Made by a program: the position numbers and the translations under genes
NCBI GenBank assembly: GCA_023426425.1
Contig: JAFAAT010000060.1
Location: 1-9,568, forward strand
Origin: Bacteroidota bacterium
GTDB lineage: Bacteria > Bacteroidota > Bacteroidia > Chitinophagales > Chitinophagaceae
Reading direction: 5' to 3'
DNA length: 9,568 nucleotides
Shown here: in pieces, positions 7,595-9,568 of the stretch
Position numbering within the stretch: position 1 is the stretch's first letter
Layout: each line of letters begins with the position of its first letter
The notes under the pieces: generated by a model
Database searches by the model: none
What the model was told of the DNA's origin: nothing
The model's input: only the letters and a program-made list of their open reading frames with translations

Positions 7595-7620
7595 GTTCTT
7601 TTTGGACGAGCAAAAAGAAC
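7595..7620. repeat. Perfect 10-bp hairpin GTTCTTTTTG/CAAAAAGAAC
   Basis: The arms at 7595-7604 and 7611-7620 are exact reverse complements around GACGAG. The stem is AT-rich and sits immediately after the terminator-like hairpin. Because the arms hold a T-run and an A-run, it forms the same structure in transcripts from either strand. It resembles a dispersed Bacteroidota intergenic motif I have a general memory of, but I cannot confirm copy number here. Confidence 0.6.
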
Positions 7621-7691
7621 ATCAAACTGCGGAGCATTTAGCGGCGGCGCCCTTTTTACCGAACGCAACGGGCTGGCTTGCGCCAAACTGG

Positions 7692-7717
7692 TTAGGGGCC
7701 GGGAGGCCCGTCCCTAA
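7692..7717. repeat. Imperfect hairpin TTAGGG...CCCTAA at the 3' side of the peptidase gene
   Basis: The arms TTAGGG (7692-7697) and CCCTAA (7712-7717) enclose a further GCC/GGC pairing around GGGA, with a bulge on one side. On the minus strand it lies about 58 bases past the peptidase stop codon and has no U-tract. It could end that transcript by a factor-dependent route or be another repeat-island palindrome. Confidence 0.45.
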
Positions 7718-7730
7718 AGTCCCTCGCGAT

Positions 7731-7779
7731 TAACAATTAACAATTAACAATTAACAATTAACAATTATCAACTATCAAT
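7731..7779. repeat. (TAACAAT) heptamer tandem array, 7 units
   Basis: Five perfect TAACAAT units (7731-7765) are followed by TATCAAC and TATCAAT, 49 bases in all. The last unit contains the stop codon of the minus-strand peptidase gene (TGA, 7775-7777), with TAG as the next in-frame codon. Since 7 is not a multiple of 3, the perfect part places stop codons in all frames on both strands. Heptamer arrays are prone to copy-number change. Here a change would lie outside the reading frame. Confidence 0.9.
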
Positions 7780-9211
7780 TCTCCAGATACTGCACCATCT
7801 GCACCGGATCCATCTTCCCCATCCTTACCATCCTCTCCATCGCCGCCTCAACTCTATGTTCACCCTCCACCACAACTATGATCACCGGCCGCTTTCTCTC
7901 ATCCCTAAAGCTGATAATCTGCTCCCGCGCAGGCTTTATCTTCTTCAACTCCGGAAACTTCTTCTTCAAGGCCTTGAAGTTCGCAGCATGCCCTGAGTGA
8001 ATCACCACCAGCTGCGTCTCCTCGCTTTGCGACAACCTACTCTGGCTGATCTGATGAAGAATAGGGTAGGAACTGTTCATAGAGATCACCCTGAAACTTT
8101 TCTGAAGACAATTACTGATCCGCTCATATTGCTGATGATCTTTGGCATCTGTATAAAAACTAACCGCATTGAGCAGGTTCTGGTAATTATAGATAGCATC
8201 CGGAAACCGCTGCTCAAACAACTTGATCGCTTCACCTGCAAATGCGCCGTCAATCGTCTTTCCGTCTTTGATGTACTCTTTAACCATTGGGTACAGCGCT
8301 CTTCCAAATCCATCTATATACTCGTCATTATACCAGCTGCCGGTGTCCTTCGCTCCGGTCAGGTATTCATATGCCCAGCCATTCCCGGTAGCAGTGGCCA
8401 GCGCCTCGTCAAAATAATTATGCGCATAAACAGCATAGGGAGAACTGTTCTCAGCAAATGCCTGTTCCAGCTCTTCCTGCACTGCCACCCTTTGCTCGTC
8501 ATACAATACATGCCCGATTTCATGAGCCACCACGCCCATCATTTCCGGTCCAGCACTGGCCTCAGTTAGCACGCCCAGTGCCAATGCATTAGCCTGCGGT
8601 GAGGCGGTAGTATTCCCACGGGCACCAGGAATGCCAAAGACTGCTACGGTAAAGGGCTGATCCTTCTGCCAGGTGCTGCCGTAAAATCGGTTGACCCTTG
8701 AAAAGATCTCATCCATCTGAAAAGCATATTGCTGCAGGTTCCTGATCTGTTTTTGTACGGCTTTGTTATAGCCAGTCCCCATCATCCGGTCAAAGAACCT
8801 GGCGGCTTCAGGCATCAATGCCTTAAGCCCAAGCCACTGCTCATTCGGTACCATGCCGGACACCCGCTGCAGAAATGCATTTACATCATCGGTCTGCACC
8901 GCTGCATTTTTTATCAGTTCCATGGTGGAGTGGGGGCGTTGCCTTTTCTCAGGGTAATAATTGAAAACATAGTTGAACTCGAGTTGCAGATTCCGGTATC
9001 GCTCCGCCATAGCGGCAAACGTTGCAGCCTCACCCTCAGGAACCTGGCTGCGGATATATTCCCTGTAGGTGACCGAGCTATGCGGATCATCCGCAGCCGC
9101 CTGTAGAAAATTCAGCACCGAAAGAGGATAGCTCTCTTTGAACTGAACGATGGTCTGTGCCCTGCCCTGGAACACCGTAAAGAGGAATGTCACAAATACT
9201 AGCTGTCTCAT
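7775..9211 (-). CDS. Exported HEIGH-motif zinc metallopeptidase
   Basis: This encodes a 478-residue protein, predicted to be exported by Sec: residues 1-18 are a hydrophobic signal peptide ending GRA before Gln19. It carries a zinc-peptidase motif in MGVVAHEIGHVLYDE, with His230, Glu231 and His234 as two metal ligands and the catalytic base. Glu269 in NYFDEALATATGNGW, 35 residues on, is the best candidate third ligand, which would make it a gluzincin. The region 19-180 is largely helical-looking and the C-terminal 80 residues are Lys/Arg-rich with a VIIVVVEGEHRVE strand. I cannot assign a named peptidase family. An M48-like or peptidase-MA-like fold is possible, but M48 membrane helices are absent. 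Substrate is unknown, and a role in envelope or extracellular protein turnover is inferred only. The ATG at 9209-9211 gives the signal peptide. The stop lies inside a heptamer repeat. The gene appears to be transcribed alone. Confidence 0.87.
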   Translation of the reverse strand: MRQLVFVTFLFTVFQGRAQTIVQFKESYPLSVLNFLQAAADDPHSSVTYREYIRSQVPEGEAATFAAMAERYRNLQLEFNYVFNYYPEKRQRPHSTMELIKNAAVQTDDVNAFLQRVSGMVPNEQWLGLKALMPEAARFFDRMMGTGYNKAVQKQIRNLQQYAFQMDEIFSRVNRFYGSTWQKDQPFTVAVFGIPGARGNTTASPQANALALGVLTEASAGPEMMGVVAHEIGHVLYDEQRVAVQEELEQAFAENSSPYAVYAHNYFDEALATATGNGWAYEYLTGAKDTGSWYNDEYIDGFGRALYPMVKEYIKDGKTIDGAFAGEAIKLFEQRFPDAIYNYQNLLNAVSFYTDAKDHQQYERISNCLQKSFRVISMNSSYPILHQISQSRLSQSEETQLVVIHSGHAANFKALKKKFPELKKIKPAREQIISFRDERKRPVIIVVVEGEHRVEAAMERMVRMGKMDPVQMVQYLEN

Positions 9212-9395
9212 TTCCGAAATTGATCAGATAAAATTAATGAAAAGGCTAAAGGGTAGGATGAAAATCAGGTGGGTGAGCCTGATCTGCACAGAAAGATGCA
9301 AGCGTCGGCATTTCTGCTGTTAGTTATGGTCATAAGGTTATAGCCAGGAGCAGGGTACAACTGTTCTGGAATGACGAGCACACATTAAGATTCAC
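9212..9395. other. Upstream flank of the peptidase gene, no gene seen
   Basis: This stretch lies between the peptidase start and the direct repeats. It holds one small inverted repeat, ATCAGG/CCTGAT (9264-9269 with 9278-9283), which would fall in the peptidase leader. No clear promoter of the TAnnTTTG type is visible on the minus strand. TAATTTTA near 9228-9235 on that strand is one mismatch away but lacks a TTG at the right distance. Confidence 0.4.
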
Positions 9396-9568
9396 TGTAG
9401 ATTCCGGACCATGTTGACCCACCGTTCCGGATCATGTTGACCCACCATTCTGGATCATGTTGACCCACCCTGTTTTATCCCGGCTGCTATATCGCGAACC
9501 GTGATTCCGGGATGTTGACCCACCCACCTCAGCGGAAAAACTAGCAGATTCTGGCATGTTGACCCACC
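9396..9568 (+). mobile_element. Probable terminal region of an IS21-like insertion sequence (partial)
   Basis: The motif ATGTTGACCCACC occurs five times in the same orientation: 9411-9423, 9434-9446, 9457-9469, 9512-9524 and 9556-9568. The first three belong to adjacent 23-bp units, each with a TTC(C/T)GGA(C/T)C lead-in. The last two are 21-bp variants separated by gaps of 34 and 23 bases. IS21-family elements are known to carry several copies of a transposase-binding repeat at their ends and usually begin with 5'-TG. A TG at 9396 just before the first unit is a candidate boundary. No transposase gene is visible before the window ends, so the family call is inference from pattern only. istA/istB-type genes would be expected to the right. 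Confidence 0.5.
9401..9568 (+). repeat. Five direct repeats with core ATGTTGACCCACC (3 + 2 arrangement)
   Basis: The core is identical in all five copies, while the ten-base lead-in varies by single bases (TTCCGG or TTCTGG, then AC, AT or a two-base deletion). Copies 1-3 are directly adjacent at a 23-bp period. Copies 4 and 5 are spaced out and shorter. Core conservation with lead-in drift is what protein-binding sites show. The arrangement does not match a CRISPR array, because copies 1-3 have no spacers. Confidence 0.9.

Larger units (their letters stand above)
7197..7730. repeat. GC-rich island of stacked inverted repeats
   Basis: This non-coding island is rich in short palindromes. GCAGGC/GCCTGC lies at 7243-7255, and GCCTGCCCG occurs three times (7250, 7274, 7556). 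TCCCGA/TCGGGA lies at 7506-7521, a 20-bp perfect palindrome at 7530-7549, AGACGG/CCGTCT plus six T at 7572-7593, a 10-bp hairpin at 7595-7620, and TTAGGG/CCCTAA arms at 7692-7717. Short open frames across it translate to repetitive Arg/Pro/Gly-rich strings and overlap one another on both strands, so none is called. I recall similar palindrome-dense blocks between genes in Chitinophagaceae-like genomes, so it may be a copy of a dispersed repeat family. A non-coding RNA is the main alternative. Confidence 0.6.

Noticed and set aside
7126..7686. Several overlapping minus-strand open frames of 60-85 codons, plus one on the plus strand
   Set aside because: They overlap each other in different frames across the palindromes. 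Strings such as LPAGRQ and KEPKK arise from translating inverted repeats. No start signals or domain content support them.
7997..8569. Plus-strand open frame of 190 codons
   Set aside because: It is antisense to the peptidase gene, including its HEIGH motif. The minus-strand protein has a signal peptide and catalytic residues, while this one has no coherent features.
9268..9276. GGTGGGTGA as an inverted partner of the ATGTTGACCCACC repeats
   Set aside because: It matches the reverse complement over only 8 of 9 bases, lacks the rest of the core, and lies outside the putative element end.
9401..9568. CRISPR array or replication iterons
   Set aside because: Three units abut with no spacers, the repeat cores are only 13 bp, and the two other gaps differ in length (34 and 23). 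No cas gene, replication initiator or AT-rich origin segment is present in the window.

Overview
The window looks like a chromosomal segment from a member of the Bacteroidota, most likely Chitinophagales/Chitinophagaceae-like. The strongest evidence is a 1,548-residue secreted protein ending in a type IX secretion system (T9SS) type A sorting domain, a system restricted to that phylum. Supporting signs are the SHNLRSPV-type histidine kinase, signal peptides cleaved before Gln, a lack of clear Shine-Dalgarno sequences, and intergenic palindromes of a type I associate with these genomes.

Layout. Positions 2-1258 (+) hold the 3' part of a PAS-containing sensor histidine kinase, cut by the window edge. 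It is followed after 12 bases by a small lipoprotein gene (1271-1774, +), probably in the same transcript. Positions 1775-2013 lie between convergent genes and hold a 9-bp hairpin, a stretch of imperfect CTCTGTG-type repeats, and a strong intrinsic terminator serving the gene on the minus strand. Positions 2014-6660 (-) are the large T9SS cargo gene: signal peptide, N-terminal beta-domain, three Ig-GEVED modules, a fibronectin III domain, a PPC-like beta-sandwich and the C-terminal sorting domain. Positions 6661-7730 carry no convincing gene. The T9SS-gene-proximal half has a few small hairpins. From about 7197 to 7730 there is a GC-rich island of stacked inverted repeats, including one plus-strand terminator-like hairpin with no gene to terminate. 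A (TAACAAT)n heptamer array (7731-7779) runs into the stop codon of an exported HEIGH-motif metallopeptidase gene (7775-9211, -). The right end (9396-9568) holds five copies of a 13-bp motif in a pattern like the terminal transposase-binding sites of an IS21-type insertion sequence, whose body would lie beyond the window.

How the genes relate. The kinase and lipoprotein form one plausible unit (signal sensing plus an envelope protein of unknown role). The T9SS cargo and the peptidase are separate minus-strand genes that each act outside the cytoplasm. They share an envelope/secretion theme, but nothing in the sequence ties them into a single pathway. I do not see a defence system, CRISPR array, biosynthetic cluster or stable RNA gene. 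The more unusual material is the repeat island, the repeat-bearing mobile-element end, and the exactly conserved cysteine spacing in the large secreted protein.
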